This document shows positions 45,108 to 55,328 of a stretch of 64,000 bases of DNA, one piece after another (positions within the stretch are counted from its first letter, which is position 1; the number at the start of each line of letters is the position of its first letter). The translations under genes and the position numbers were made by a program. Location of the stretch: contig JAXHMJ010000001.1 of assembly GCA_034521575.1 (NCBI GenBank), positions 124,001 through 188,000 on the forward strand. The letters run 5' to 3'. The DNA is from a candidate division KSB1 bacterium. Its GTDB lineage: Bacteria > Zhuqueibacterota > Zhuqueibacteria > Residuimicrobiales > Krinioviventaceae. The notes beneath the pieces were generated by a model. That model was not told where the DNA came from. It ran no database searches and saw only the letters and a list, made by a program, of their open reading frames with translations.

Positions 45108-46559
45108 ATGAGATACGAACCTGTAATTGGTCTTGAAGTTCATATCCAGTTAAAAACAAATACGAAAATATTCTGCGGCTGCTCCACGCAGTTCGGCGCT
45201 GAACCGAATTCCCAGGTCTGTCCCGTCTGTCTGGGAATGCCCGGGGTTCTTCCCGTGTTGAACAAGCGTGTCATAGAGTTTGCCACGCGGCTTGCGCTGG
45301 CTACAAAGTGCCGCATCAATGAACAATCCATATTTGCTCGGAAAAATTATTTTTATCCGGATTTGCCCAAGGCTTATCAGATCTCTCAATTTGAACAACC
45401 TTTTTGTGAACATGGAGAGCTCCTGATTGAGGTGGACGGCGAGCCCGGCACGATAGGTGTTACCCGCATTCATCTTGAAGAAGATGCCGGCAAATCACTG
45501 CATGCGGAATCGTTTGTCTCGCGTGATGAAACCCTGATTGATGTGAATCGCTGTGGTGTTCCCCTGGCTGAAATGGTCAGCGAGCCGGATTTCCGATCGC
45601 CGAAGGAAGCCTATGAATATCTGGTGCGTCTGCGCCAAATTGTCCGTTACCTGGGTATCTGTGACGGCAATATGGAGGAGGCAGTCTGAGGTGTGATGCC
45701 AATATCTCTGCGTCCCGCGGGTAGAGCCACTCTCGGTGTTAAAACCGAATTGAAAAACATGAATTCGTTTCGCGCCGTCGAAAAAGCCCTGGAATTTGAA
45801 ATTCATCGTCAGGAAATGATGTTAGAGTATGGAAAGCCTGTGCAGCAGCAGACACTTTTATGGGACGCCAACCGAAATGTTGCAGAGCCGATGCGCAGTA
45901 AAGAATACTCGCATGATTACCGATATTTCCCGGAACCTGATCTGGTCCCCATTCAGGTAGATCAGATGTTTGTCAACAGCATCCGCGATGCCATGCCGGA
46001 GTTGCCGGCTGCCAAGAAAGAGCGGTTTATTAGAGAGTTTAATTTGCCGGAATATGATGCGCAGGTGTTGACTGAAACCCCGGAACTGGCCGTATATTTT
46101 GAAGAAACAGCTTTGCGACTCAATAATAAGAAAATGGTCAGCAACTGGGTGATGGGACCTGTGCTCAGGGCGTTGAAAGAAACCGGCGCTTCGATCCAGG
46201 AGTTTAAAATTTCTTCCTCGGCGCTGGCTGAACTTTTGGCCCTGCTTGAGGCGGATGAAATCAGCTCCAAATCCGCTGAAACCGTGTTTGAGGACATGCT
46301 GAAAACGGAAAAAACCACAACTGAAATTGTCAAAGAAAAAGGCCTGAAACAGATCAAGGACAGCGGCGTTGTTCAACAAGCTGTGGATCAGGTCATAAAC
46401 GCAAATCCGAATGAAGTGAACGAGTTTATCGGCGGTAAAGAAAAGATATTTGGTTTTTTAATGGGACAGGCTATGAAGATCACTCAGGGAAAGGCCGATC
46501 CCAAACAGATACAATCTCTGTTGAGAGAAAAATTAACTCAATTAAAGAATGAAAAATAA
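45108..46559 (+). CDS. gatB: Aspartyl/glutamyl-tRNA amidotransferase subunit B, two cancelling frameshifts
   Basis: About 483 residues. [20 protein letters not shown], the zinc Cys set ([14 protein letters not shown]), [13 protein letters not shown] and HLEEDAGKS are in frame, as is the C-terminal half from [11 protein letters not shown] to the YqeY-like tail. At 45675-45710 the frame reads EEAV[15 protein letters not shown]; the expected [10 protein letters not shown] is in the next frame (GGC AGT CTG AGG TGT GAT GCC). One lost G and one further indel cancel. GatB activates the tRNA-bound glutamate. The in-frame TGA is a by-product of the indel, not recoding. Confidence 0.93.
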
Positions 46560-46574
46560 TCAGGATATGTAATT

Positions 46575-47135
46575 ATGGTCACAACATCTGATTTTCGCAC
46601 AGGATTGATCGTGAAAATTGACGGAGAGCTGTTTACCATCACGGAATTTCAGCACGTTAAAATGGCACGCGGAAGTGCGTTTACCCGGACCAAGCTTAAA
46701 AATTTGAAAACCGGCCGGGTGCTGGAGAAAACGTTCAGGAGCAGTGATAAACTGGAAGATGTACGTGTAGAACGGCGTGAGATGCAGTTTCTTTATCGTG
46801 AAGGTGATATACTGATTTGCATGGACAATGAAACCTATGAACAATTGATGATCGGCGAGTCAGTACTCACTCCCAATGCTGATTTTCTGAAAGAAGGCCA
46901 GCAGATCAGTGTGCTGATGAACGGAGACGAACCGGTTGCCGCAGAAATGCCGTTTTTTGTGGAACTTGAGGTAACCGAAACGGAACCCGGAATGAAGGGT
47001 GACACCGTATCGGGCGCTACCAAACCGGCCAAACTGGAATCAGGCGGTACCGTGCAGGTGCCTCTCTTTATCGAGCAGGGAGAAAAGGTCCGAGTGGATA
47101 CGCGTACCTCTGAATACATGGAACGCGTGAAATAA
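46575..47135 (+). CDS. efp: Translation elongation factor P
   Basis: 186 residues of three beta-barrel domains. It helps ribosomes through polyproline stretches. The tip loop reads HVKMARGSAFTRTK, so Arg32 stands where many EF-Ps have the modified Lys and where the EarP group has a rhamnosylated Arg; the usual Pro-Gly before it are Met30-Ala31. The C-terminal signature (GDTVSGATKPAKLESGGTV) is normal. Common neighbour of accB/accC, as here. Confidence 0.96.
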   Translation: MVTTSDFRTGLIVKIDGELFTITEFQHVKMARGSAFTRTKLKNLKTGRVLEKTFRSSDKLEDVRVERREMQFLYREGDILICMDNETYEQLMIGESVLTPNADFLKEGQQISVLMNGDEPVAAEMPFFVELEVTETEPGMKGDTVSGATKPAKLESGGTVQVPLFIEQGEKVRVDTRTSEYMERVK

Positions 47136-47155
47136 AAACAAAAGCGGGAGTCATT

Positions 47156-47638
47156 ATGGGCTCAAAAAATATTCGTGAATTGGTTAAAATTGTTGAGCAA
47201 AGTGGTATAGACGAACTTGAAATTAAAACATGGTGGGGCAAAAATATCCGAATTTGCAAACGTGCCGGACATCCGGTGGATGTGGCGGATTATCCACATC
47301 AGACCATACCGGTGCACAGTGGACCGGTATCCGGAACATCCGCTGCGGCCCCGCAACCCGTTGCTGAGGCGCCGGAAGAAAAATCCTTCAAGGCGGGGAA
47401 TGAATTCAAAGCGCCGATGGTGGGAACCTTTTACTGTTCTCCATCGCCGGATGATGAACCTTATGTTAAAGAAGGTGATGTGGTCACACCCGGTCAGGTG
47501 CTATGTATTATAGAGGCTATGAAATTGATGAATGAAATCGAAGCCGAAGAAAAAGGACGTATTGTAGAAATTCTGGTTAATGATTCGCAACCGGTTGAAT
47601 ACAATCAGCCTTTGTTTATAATCGAACCGTTAAGCTAA
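47156..47638 (+). CDS. accB: Biotin carboxyl carrier protein of acetyl-CoA carboxylase
   Basis: 160 residues. N-terminal helix ([20 protein letters not shown]), a Pro/Ala-rich hinge (about 60-80) and the biotinyl domain with Lys123 in IEAMKLMNE. It carries CO2 on biotin for malonyl-CoA formation in fatty-acid synthesis. It precedes accC by 16 bp. Confidence 0.96.
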   Translation: MGSKNIRELVKIVEQSGIDELEIKTWWGKNIRICKRAGHPVDVADYPHQTIPVHSGPVSGTSAAAPQPVAEAPEEKSFKAGNEFKAPMVGTFYCSPSPDDEPYVKEGDVVTPGQVLCIIEAMKLMNEIEAEEKGRIVEILVNDSQPVEYNQPLFIIEPLS

Positions 47639-47654
47639 TTCTGCAGGAAAGCCA

Positions 47655-49001
47655 TTGTTTAAAAAAATAATAATAGCCAATCGAGGTGAGATCGCGCTTC
47701 GTATTATTCGGGCCTGTAAAGAACTCAACATTCAAACCGTTGCCATCTACAGCGAACCTGATGAAGATTCTCTGCATGTCCGGTTTGCCGATGAAGCTGT
47801 CTGTGTTGGACCGGGACCCAGTCCGCAAAGTTATTTGAATATACCGCGGCTGATCAGTGCAGCTGAAATCACCAATGCGGACGCTATTCATCCCGGATAC
47901 GGCTTTTTAGCAGAGAGCGCTTATTTCGCTGAAATTTGTGAATCGTGCAATCTGCATTTTATCGGTCCGTCTCCCCAGATCATCAATCAAATGGGAGACA
48001 AGGCATTCGCAAAAGAAGAAATGAAAAAAGCGGGCGTTCCCACAATTCCCGGTTCGGACGGCGTGATCAAGACCTATGAAGAAGCCATTGAGGTGGCCCG
48101 GGACATCGGATATCCGGTTATCCTAAAAGCGGTAGCCGGCGGCGGCGGACGCGGTATGCGTGTGGTCAACGAGCCGGATCAGTTGAGAAATGCTTATCAG
48201 TCCGCTCGTGTGGAAGCTGAATCTGCGTTCAAAAATCCGGATTTGTACATGGAGCGGTTTTTCCAGGCGCCCCGCCATATCGAAGTCCAGCTTCTGGGTG
48301 ACAAACATGGTAACGTGGTGTCGCTTGGAGAACGGGATTGTTCGGTGCAGCGCAAGCATCAGAAACTGATCGAAGAGTCGCCCTCTCCAGTGGTGACCCC
48401 GGAAATGCGTGAGCAGTTGAATCAGACTGCGGTGAATGGCGCCAAGCGGGTCGGATACAACAGTGTGGGAACCATCGAGTTTCTGATGGACAGCAAGGGT
48501 CAATTTTTTTTTATGGAAATGAATACCCGTATACAGGTAGAACACACCGTAACTGAGCAAGTATTTGGTATGGATCTCATAAAAGAACAGATCGCAGTTG
48601 CGGCCGGTGAACCTTTGAGAAAAAACCTGGAAAAGTTTAAAATCAGAGGACATGCAATCGAGTGCCGGATCAATGCAGAAGATCCGTCCAACGGCTTTAG
48701 GCCCAGTCCCGGCATGATCACAAGCTTTCATACCCCCGGCGGCGTGGGGGTGCGCGTGGATACGCATGCCTATGCTCATTATGTGATACCACCTTTTTAC
48801 GATTCGCTGATCGCCAAATTAATCACGCACGGCAGGGACCGCAGCGAGGCGATTGAACGCATGATCCGGGCGCTTGAGGAATTTGTGATTGAAGGCGTAA
48901 AAACCACAATTCCGATGCATATTGCAATCATGAATAATGAAACATTTCGGTCCGGGAAATTTGATACTAAATTTTTGGAACAGGAAACTATTTTATATTA
49001 A
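47655..49001 (+). CDS. accC: Biotin carboxylase of acetyl-CoA carboxylase
   Basis: 448 residues from TTG 47655 ([20 protein letters not shown]). ATP-grasp enzyme: [65 protein letters not shown] and the [14 protein letters not shown] end. It carboxylates the biotin on AccB. The TTG start is supported by the family N-terminus and by AGGAAAG upstream. Confidence 0.97.
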   Translation: MFKKIIIANRGEIALRIIRACKELNIQTVAIYSEPDEDSLHVRFADEAVCVGPGPSPQSYLNIPRLISAAEITNADAIHPGYGFLAESAYFAEICESCNLHFIGPSPQIINQMGDKAFAKEEMKKAGVPTIPGSDGVIKTYEEAIEVARDIGYPVILKAVAGGGGRGMRVVNEPDQLRNAYQSARVEAESAFKNPDLYMERFFQAPRHIEVQLLGDKHGNVVSLGERDCSVQRKHQKLIEESPSPVVTPEMREQLNQTAVNGAKRVGYNSVGTIEFLMDSKGQFFFMEMNTRIQVEHTVTEQVFGMDLIKEQIAVAAGEPLRKNLEKFKIRGHAIECRINAEDPSNGFRPSPGMITSFHTPGGVGVRVDTHAYAHYVIPPFYDSLIAKLITHGRDRSEAIERMIRALEEFVIEGVKTTIPMHIAIMNNETFRSGKFDTKFLEQETILY

Positions 49002-49025
49002 AAAAAAGTTATCAAAGGAGGCGTT

Positions 49026-49403
49026 ATGAACGTACCGGAGGAGTTAAAATACTCGGAAGAGCACGAATGGGTGCGCGTAGAAGATAATGTCGCTACAATT
49101 GGTATTACCGATTACGCTCAGGGTGAACTGGGTGACCTCGTGTTTGTCGAATTGCCTTCCAAAGGAGACGATGCGGAACAGTCTGAATCTTTGGGAACCA
49201 TTGAAGCGGTTAAAGCGGTCTCTGATTTGTTTTCTCCCGTTTCGGGTAAAGTGGTTGAAATCAATGAAAGCCTGGCAGATGACCCTGAAGCTGTCAATCG
49301 TGATCCGTACGGAGACGGCTGGATGGTCAGGATCGAACTGTCAAATCCGTCGGAACTTGATGATTTGATGGATGCACCTGCTTATCAAGAAAAAATAAGT
49401 TGA
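49026..49403 (+). CDS. gcvH: Glycine cleavage system H protein
   Basis: 125 residues, lipoyl Lys63 in SLGTIEAVKAVSDLFSPVSG. It shuttles the aminomethyl group between P, T and L proteins. AAAGGAGG precedes the ATG by a good distance. Followed after 9 bp by gcvPA. Confidence 0.97.
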   Translation: MNVPEELKYSEEHEWVRVEDNVATIGITDYAQGELGDLVFVELPSKGDDAEQSESLGTIEAVKAVSDLFSPVSGKVVEINESLADDPEAVNRDPYGDGWMVRIELSNPSELDDLMDAPAYQEKIS

Positions 49404-49412
49404 GAGTTTATT

Positions 49413-50753
49413 ATGCCTTTTATTCCCAATTCTGATCAGGATCGTCACGATATGCTGAAAGCGATCGGTGTCGAAACATTCAGTGATTTGATCCGGATGA
49501 TTCCGGATGATGCTTTGTTTGAGGGTGAACTGGATTTACCCGAACCGTTGAATGAACTTGAAGTGAGACGCACCCTGGATGCGCTTTCTCGTGAAAATGA
49601 GAACTGTGACGATCATATCTGCTTTTTGGGGGGCGGCGCTTATGATCATTATGTTCCTGCGGCGGTTAAACATATCATTCAGCGATCTGAGTTTTATACG
49701 GCCTACACTCCTTATCAGCCTGAGGTCAGTCAGGGTACTTTGCAGTCCATTTATGAATATCAAACCATGATCTGCGAATTGACCGGCATGGATGTGGCGA
49801 ATGCCTCTATGTATGACGGGGGTTCGGCTCTGGCTGAAGCCGCTCTTCTCGCCTGCGCTACGACGCGAAGAAATACGATCCTGGTTTCCGCTACTGTGAA
49901 TCCGAATTATGTGGAAATCATTAAAACCTATTGTCACGGCCGTGGAATCAATGTGGTGACCTTGCCCCGCGATAATCATGCGGTTTTTTTGCAAACACTT
50001 GAGAAACAAATAAATGACCGGACCGCAGCGGTCATTTTTCAGCACCCGAACTATCTTGGATATTTTGAACCCGTTGAAGAGATTGCGCGTCTGACAAAAG
50101 AATCCGGAGCCCTGCTCATTTCTTCGAATGATCCCATTTCTCTAACTGTTTTGCGGCCGCCCGCTGATTACGGGGTGGATATTGCCACGGGTGAAGGACA
50201 GGCTCTGGGAAATCCGCTCAGTTACGGCGGCCCCTATCTTGGAATTTTTGCCTCTGACAAGAAATTTGTACGCAAAATTCCCGGGCGCATTGTCGGTAAA
50301 ACTGTGGATAAAAACGGACAGCCGGGTTTTGTGCTTACATTACAGACCCGGGAACAGCATATTCGGCGGGAAAAAGCGACCTCCAATATCTGTACAAATC
50401 AGGGGTTAAATGCGTTGGCGGCAACAGTTTATATGGCCTTGATGGGAAAACAGGGTCTGCCGGAAGTTGCAACGCAATGTCTGCAAAAAAGCCACTATCT
50501 TGCGGGAGAGATTTCAAAATTGGATGGATTTGGCATTAAATTTGATGCTCCATTTTTCAAAGAGTTTGTGGTCCAGACCTCTCATCCCGTGGACAAGGTC
50601 ATGCAGGTCTGCCGGGAAAATAAAGTGTTTGCCGGAATACCCCTGAAGAATTATGACGATAATCTGAGTGACTGTTTTTTATGTGCCGTAACGGAAAAAC
50701 GGACAAAAAAGGAAATGGATGCGTTTATTAATATTCTTCGGGAACTTTTGTGA
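49413..50753 (+). CDS. gcvPA: Glycine dehydrogenase (decarboxylating) subunit 1
   Basis: 446 residues: MPFIPNSDQDRHDMLKAIG start, FLGGGAYDHYVPAAVKHI, YTPYQPEVSQGTLQSIYEYQ, GMDVANASMYDGGSALAEA and REQHIRREKATSNICTNQ. This is the split-type P protein; the PLP lysine sits on subunit 2 (GcvPB), whose gene does not follow here. gcvT is also absent, so the complex must be completed from other loci. Confidence 0.95.
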   Translation: MPFIPNSDQDRHDMLKAIGVETFSDLIRMIPDDALFEGELDLPEPLNELEVRRTLDALSRENENCDDHICFLGGGAYDHYVPAAVKHIIQRSEFYTAYTPYQPEVSQGTLQSIYEYQTMICELTGMDVANASMYDGGSALAEAALLACATTRRNTILVSATVNPNYVEIIKTYCHGRGINVVTLPRDNHAVFLQTLEKQINDRTAAVIFQHPNYLGYFEPVEEIARLTKESGALLISSNDPISLTVLRPPADYGVDIATGEGQALGNPLSYGGPYLGIFASDKKFVRKIPGRIVGKTVDKNGQPGFVLTLQTREQHIRREKATSNICTNQGLNALAATVYMALMGKQGLPEVATQCLQKSHYLAGEISKLDGFGIKFDAPFFKEFVVQTSHPVDKVMQVCRENKVFAGIPLKNYDDNLSDCFLCAVTEKRTKKEMDAFINILRELL

Positions 50754-50916
50754 TTTACAAAAGTATTAGATAAAAATCTTGATTATATAAATGTAATTCC
50801 ATAACTTTTGAAAAAGGAGAGAGCTTATAAAAATTTGCTAAAGGTCTTTTTAAAATTAAAAAACCATGATTGATATACGAGAGTGTTTAAATTGAACCTT
50901 TAGGTAAATTTTTATA

Positions 50917-50997
50917 GGCTCACTTGCGTTACGGTATAACCGAATGACAACAAGTGAGCTCCATGACGGAGTTGTCTTGATGCGTTCGGTTTTTTTT
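50917..50997 (+). promoter_or_regulatory. Structured leader with competing hairpins and a terminator before the PorV gene
   Basis: Two stems cannot form at once. Stem 1 pairs GCTCACTTG (50918-50926) with CAAGTGAGC (50951-50959), with CGGT-ATA-ACCG (50932-50942) inside. Stem 2 pairs AACCGAA (50938-50944) with TTCGGTT (50985-50991) and GACAAC (50946-50951) with GTTGTC (50971-50976), and runs into a T-tract (50990-50997), a terminator. The layout is that of an attenuator or riboswitch expression platform, 40 bp before the PorV gene. It could also just end the gcv transcript. No known riboswitch recognised. Confidence 0.55.
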
Positions 50998-51037
50998 GTT
51001 TTAGGAAACAATGAAAATTATTCATAGGAGGAAGATG

Positions 51038-52129
51038 ATGAATACGAGATTTATCCTGCTAATTGCAGTCCTGATCGTTGCGGTATCCGCGGGACAGGTG
51101 TTTGCGGTGAGTGATGCCGCCGTTCTCTCATTGATGATTTCTCCCGGCGCACGCGCCGCGGGAATGGGAGAGGCGTTTGTGGCGGTCGCCAATGATGCAA
51201 CAGCGCCGTTCTGGAACCCCGCCGGATTGGCCAATATTAAGAACAAGGAACTGCATTTTATGCATTCCAAGTGGCTGCCCAATCTGGCCGATGATCTGTT
51301 TTATGATTTTGCTTCTTTTGTCTATCCCATGCAGGATATCGGAACGTTTGGCGTCAATGTCACGTTTCTGAATCTGGGTGAACAAATTCATACGGATGAA
51401 ACCGGCAATCAGCTTGGAACTTTTAACAGTAACGAGTACTCGATTGCCGCGACGTATGGCACCAAATTGTCGCAGGACTGGGCAGTCGGCCTGGGGCTGC
51501 GTTATATTCGCTCAAATCTTTCCAGTGTCAGCGTCGGTGCTGAACAGGGCGACGGAATCGGTAATGCCTTTGCGTTTGATCTGGCGACCATGTACACCCT
51601 GCCGTTTCATCGCAAACTGACATTGGGTATGAATTTGTCGAATATGGGCCCTAAAATTACCTATGTTGACGCCGCACAGGCCGATCCGCTTCCCACAAAT
51701 CTCAAACTTGGTTTTGCTTACAATGTTGTTGAAAGCGAATACAACAAGCTGACCGTGGTGGGTGATCTGAATAAAATGATGGTGACCCGAGACAACGATG
51801 GATCCGCGGACCCGTTTTACCAGGCATTGTTCACATCACCCTGGATGGTTGAAGAGACCACGACCACAGAAAATGATGACGGAGAAGAGGTTACGAGCAC
51901 TGAAAAAATGTTCAACGGAACTGTGAGTGGCGGACTCGAATACTGGTACAGCGGTATTTTTGCTCTGCGCGCCGGTTATTACTGGGATCAACCCGGTGAA
52001 GTCGAGTTTTTCTCCTTTGGCGGCGGTGTTCAGTATCATCTGTATCGGTTTGATTTTGCCTACGTGGCGGCGGACGAAGGACATCCGTTGGCCAACACCA
52101 TGCGCTTTTCATTGACCATCGGTGTATAG
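51038..52129 (+). CDS. PorV-family outer-membrane protein
   Basis: 363 residues from ATG 51038, six bases after AGGAGG; signal peptide to about residue 23 (GQVFA). The mature start LSLMISPGARAAGMGEAFVAVANDATAPFWNPAG is the mark of PorV/UPF0164 proteins, FadL-like barrels; PorV is the type IX shuttle that carries cargo to the attachment complex. The two sorting-domain proteins in this window make that role sensible. Many paralogues exist per genome, so this one may serve a single cargo, perhaps the next gene's product. Confidence 0.88.
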   Translation: MNTRFILLIAVLIVAVSAGQVFAVSDAAVLSLMISPGARAAGMGEAFVAVANDATAPFWNPAGLANIKNKELHFMHSKWLPNLADDLFYDFASFVYPMQDIGTFGVNVTFLNLGEQIHTDETGNQLGTFNSNEYSIAATYGTKLSQDWAVGLGLRYIRSNLSSVSVGAEQGDGIGNAFAFDLATMYTLPFHRKLTLGMNLSNMGPKITYVDAAQADPLPTNLKLGFAYNVVESEYNKLTVVGDLNKMMVTRDNDGSADPFYQALFTSPWMVEETTTTENDDGEEVTSTEKMFNGTVSGGLEYWYSGIFALRAGYYWDQPGEVEFFSFGGGVQYHLYRFDFAYVAADEGHPLANTMRFSLTIGV

Positions 52130-52145
52130 AGGTAGATTCACAGCG

Positions 52146-52174
52146 GGGCTGCGTTTCCGCAGCCCTTTTCTTTT
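52146..52174 (+). terminator. Terminator between PorV-like and M6-like genes
   Basis: GGGCTGCG (52146-52153) and CGCAGCCC (52158-52165), TTTC loop, then TTTTCTTTT. Strong stem; the next gene begins 26 bp later, so it may only partly stop transcription. Confidence 0.75.
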
Positions 52175-52199
52175 GAGAATTGTTACAAGAGAGTACGGT

Positions 52200-55100
52200 A
52201 TGGTTATATCCAGAATACAACGACTGGTTTTTTTTCTACTGATTCCGGTATGGCTTTTTGCAGCAGAGTCTTATCCATTCAAAAAAAATGCCCACCGCCT
52301 TACCCAAACGGATCCCCTTGGGACCATTCAAAGATTTCTTCAGCAGGATCAATCGTCGCAGCATCGGGATACTTTGAAAATTATGGCGCTGCGCGCCGAG
52401 TTTGTTGAGGATAATCTGGCAACAACCACGGGAAACGGTAAATTCGATCTGTCCGATACCTCCGGTTACCAGATAGACCGGCCTCCGCACAACCGGACGT
52501 ATTTTTTGCACCAATTAATGGCGCTAAAGAATTATTTTAAAACCGTGTCCAACGGTAATCTGATTTTGGAATATAAGGTCTGGCCGTCCGGTGAAACGGA
52601 CGCCTATCCGCTTCCGGAGAATATGGTTTACTATAGCGGCGAGGAAGATACCACCAAACAGAAGATTCGCTGGTGTGAACTGGTGCGCGATGCCGTTGCG
52701 GAAGCCGAGCGGCAGGATGCCCCCGATTTTTCCGCTTATGATGTGTTTCTCATATTCCATGCCGGAGTCGGAGCGGATATTCCGTTTGATTTCGATACCG
52801 ACACCGTACGACATTCAATCCGCGTTTGTCGATTTTGAAACATTCCGGAAAGACGTTCCGGTGACAATGCACCCGGTTATCAGGGGGTGCCTGCAGGAGA
52901 TACGTTTGTCAAAGAAGCGATTATTCTGCCGGAAACCCAGAATCAGGAAGACCAGAATCTGGGGCTTCTCGGAACCATGACCCTGTTGATGGGCAGCCAG
53001 ATCGGTATGCCCAGTCTGTTCAATACCGAAACCGGCCGCGCCGGCGTCGGAAGGTGGGGGCTGATGGATCAGGGGTCGTTCAATTATAACGGTCTGATCC
53101 CGGCTCATCCCTGCGCCTGGACCAAACTGTATATGGGGTGGGAAGAGCCCGTCGTGGCCAACGCTATCGACGAAATCGAGATCGGTTCATTTTCCACACA
53201 GGCCGATCACCTGATAAAGATACCCATATCCTCCAGAGAATATTTTCTTCTGGAAAATCGTCAGCGCGATCCCAATAACGACCGTCTGAGTTTCGGGCGC
53301 GATGAACAGGGACGCCGCGCCCAGTTTGATTCCACGTTCTCAATTGCTGTAGAATCCGGACTGGGTGTGATTACACGTGTTGATGAATACGATTTTGCGC
53401 TTCCGGGGTCGGGGATTCTGATCTGGCACATCGATGAACGTGTCATCGAAGAGAATCTTGCCTCCAATACGATCAATAATGATATCGATCACCGCGGCGT
53501 GGATCTCGTAGAGTGTGACGGTCCCCAGGATATCGGTCAGCGGTACGGGATGTTCACACCGGGTTACGGAACCGAATCCGGTGATTATTGGGACCCCTAT
53601 TGGGATGACAATATCTCGCATAAATATGTAAATGGTGAAAAACCCGTCGAGTTTTCATCGACCAGTATCCCGAGCAGCAATGCTTATGGACAGGCCAGAA
53701 CGTTTATCCGCATCTCTGAATTCAGTTCCCGGGATACCCTGATGACCTGCCGGATTTCCAATGATCTGCATGTGCCCGGATTTCCGCAGTACGCCGATTC
53801 GCCGTTTGGGCCGGGCGCGCTTCGATGGCTGAATGATCGTGCCGAATCCGGAAACGGCGTCATTTCCGCTGTGTCCCGCGACGGCAAGATTTACGCCTGG
53901 AACCGTGACGGCAAACTGATTGACAATGACGAATCTGCAACGTTCACCGATTATACCGGCCGTTCCCGTACGCTTCCCGTGGCCCTGGCCGCTGATCTCC
54001 AGGATTCGCTAAATGTTGCGCCTCTGTCTTTTGATTATGACGCTGACGGATTTGAGGACCTGGTCCTCCTGTCCCGTTCCGGTCATGTGACCGTGTGGTC
54101 TTTGAACGACCGGGATGACGACGGAATAGCGGATACACTTGCTGCTGTAAAATTGGATCATGTTCCAACGTCCGCTGTAATCTCGGGGGATAAACTCCTG
54201 GTTGGCACTCTTTCCGGTGCAGTGTACTGGATCAACCTGTCTTTTAATTTAACGGTTGAACACATAATCAATGTATGCAGCGAACCGATTTCTCACTGTC
54301 ATGTGGTGACCGCTGAAAATACGGCTGTTTTTACATCCACAGCCGGACAGATATATGCCTATCAAATGAATTCGAGTCCGCCCGAACCGGCATGGCAGTC
54401 TCCCCTGGCCGGAAACGGCGATGCGTTTTACAGTGTCTCTGTGCGTGAAAAGAACGGACAGTTGTCATTGCCGTTGGCGGTTCTCTCCAATGACGGTGCA
54501 TTAACCCTCATCGACAGCCAGGGCAATGTTTACAAAAAAACCGAGCCGAATATTGCATTTACCAACAACAGTCCGCCTGCATTGAGTGATCTGGATGCCG
54601 ACTCGATTCCGGAAATCATTTTTGCGGACGCCCGGCATCTGGGCGCTTATGACTGGACCACAGGGGTGCCGGTGATGAATTTCCCCAAAACCTTTTCTCA
54701 GGAAAATCCCGGCGGTTATGCTCCGTCTCCGGTGTGCCTGAAAAACGGCTTGATTGTACTGGCTACCTCGAACGGACTTTTACGCGTGTTTGATTCAAAA
54801 GGGGAACAACGGAAGATTCAGCCGCTGCAAGGTCCTCTGACTGCCGGCGGTCCTTTGCGCACGGAACCGGTGCTTGCCGGAAATGTGTTTGATGAGACTG
54901 TATTGTTCGCACTCTCTGAGGATGGATTTTTAAACGCCTACGGACTGTCTGATATGCCGGCGACCTGGGCTCAGTACGGCGGAAATGCAAAAAATCAGTT
55001 TTCCATGTATTTTGAGACATCCGCAAACCCGGCCCCGGAAGACAAAAATATTTTAAGTAAAGCCTTTTGCTATCCGAATCCGGCGCGAGGTTCGGAAACC

Positions 55101-55328
55101 TTTATCCGCTTTCGGCTGCAGAAGCGGGCGGAACAGGTCAGTCTGAGAATTTATGATATTGCCGGCGATCTGTTAACGGAAATCCAGCAGGTCGAAGCCG
55201 CAGCCGGTGATAATGAAATACGCTGGGAGCTGGATCAGGTGCAAAGTGGCGCTTATATTGCCAGACTGCAGGTAGACAGTTCGACCGAAACCCGAGTAAA
55301 GTTTATTAAAATTGCTGTGATCAAATGA
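52200..55328 (+). CDS. M6-like secreted protein with propeller and type IX sorting domain, two frameshifts
   Basis: About 1040 residues. Signal peptide (LVFFLLIPVWLFAAE); an M6 (immune inhibitor A-like) region with YFLHQLMALKNYFKTVSNG and YDVFLIFHAGVGADI; frame shifts near 52810 and 52875 (YDIQSAFVDFETFRK lies in one frame, APGYQGVPAGDTFVKEAIIL in the next); then MPSLFNTETGRAGVGRWGLM. Where true M6 peptidases have HEFGHxLGLPD this has LLMGSQIGMPS, so the zinc site is lost. A beta-propeller of FG-GAP type (about 545-880) and a C-terminal sorting domain (CYPNPARGSETFIRFRL to FIKIAVIK) follow. Probably a surface or secreted binding protein. Its stop overlaps the next start (ATGA). Confidence 0.82.

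Noticed and set aside
45687-45689. In-frame TGA in gatB as recoded Gly/Trp or selenocysteine
   Set aside because: Residues around it only match the family in the next frame, and the frame returns soon after; two indels explain it. Other genes end at TGA normally.
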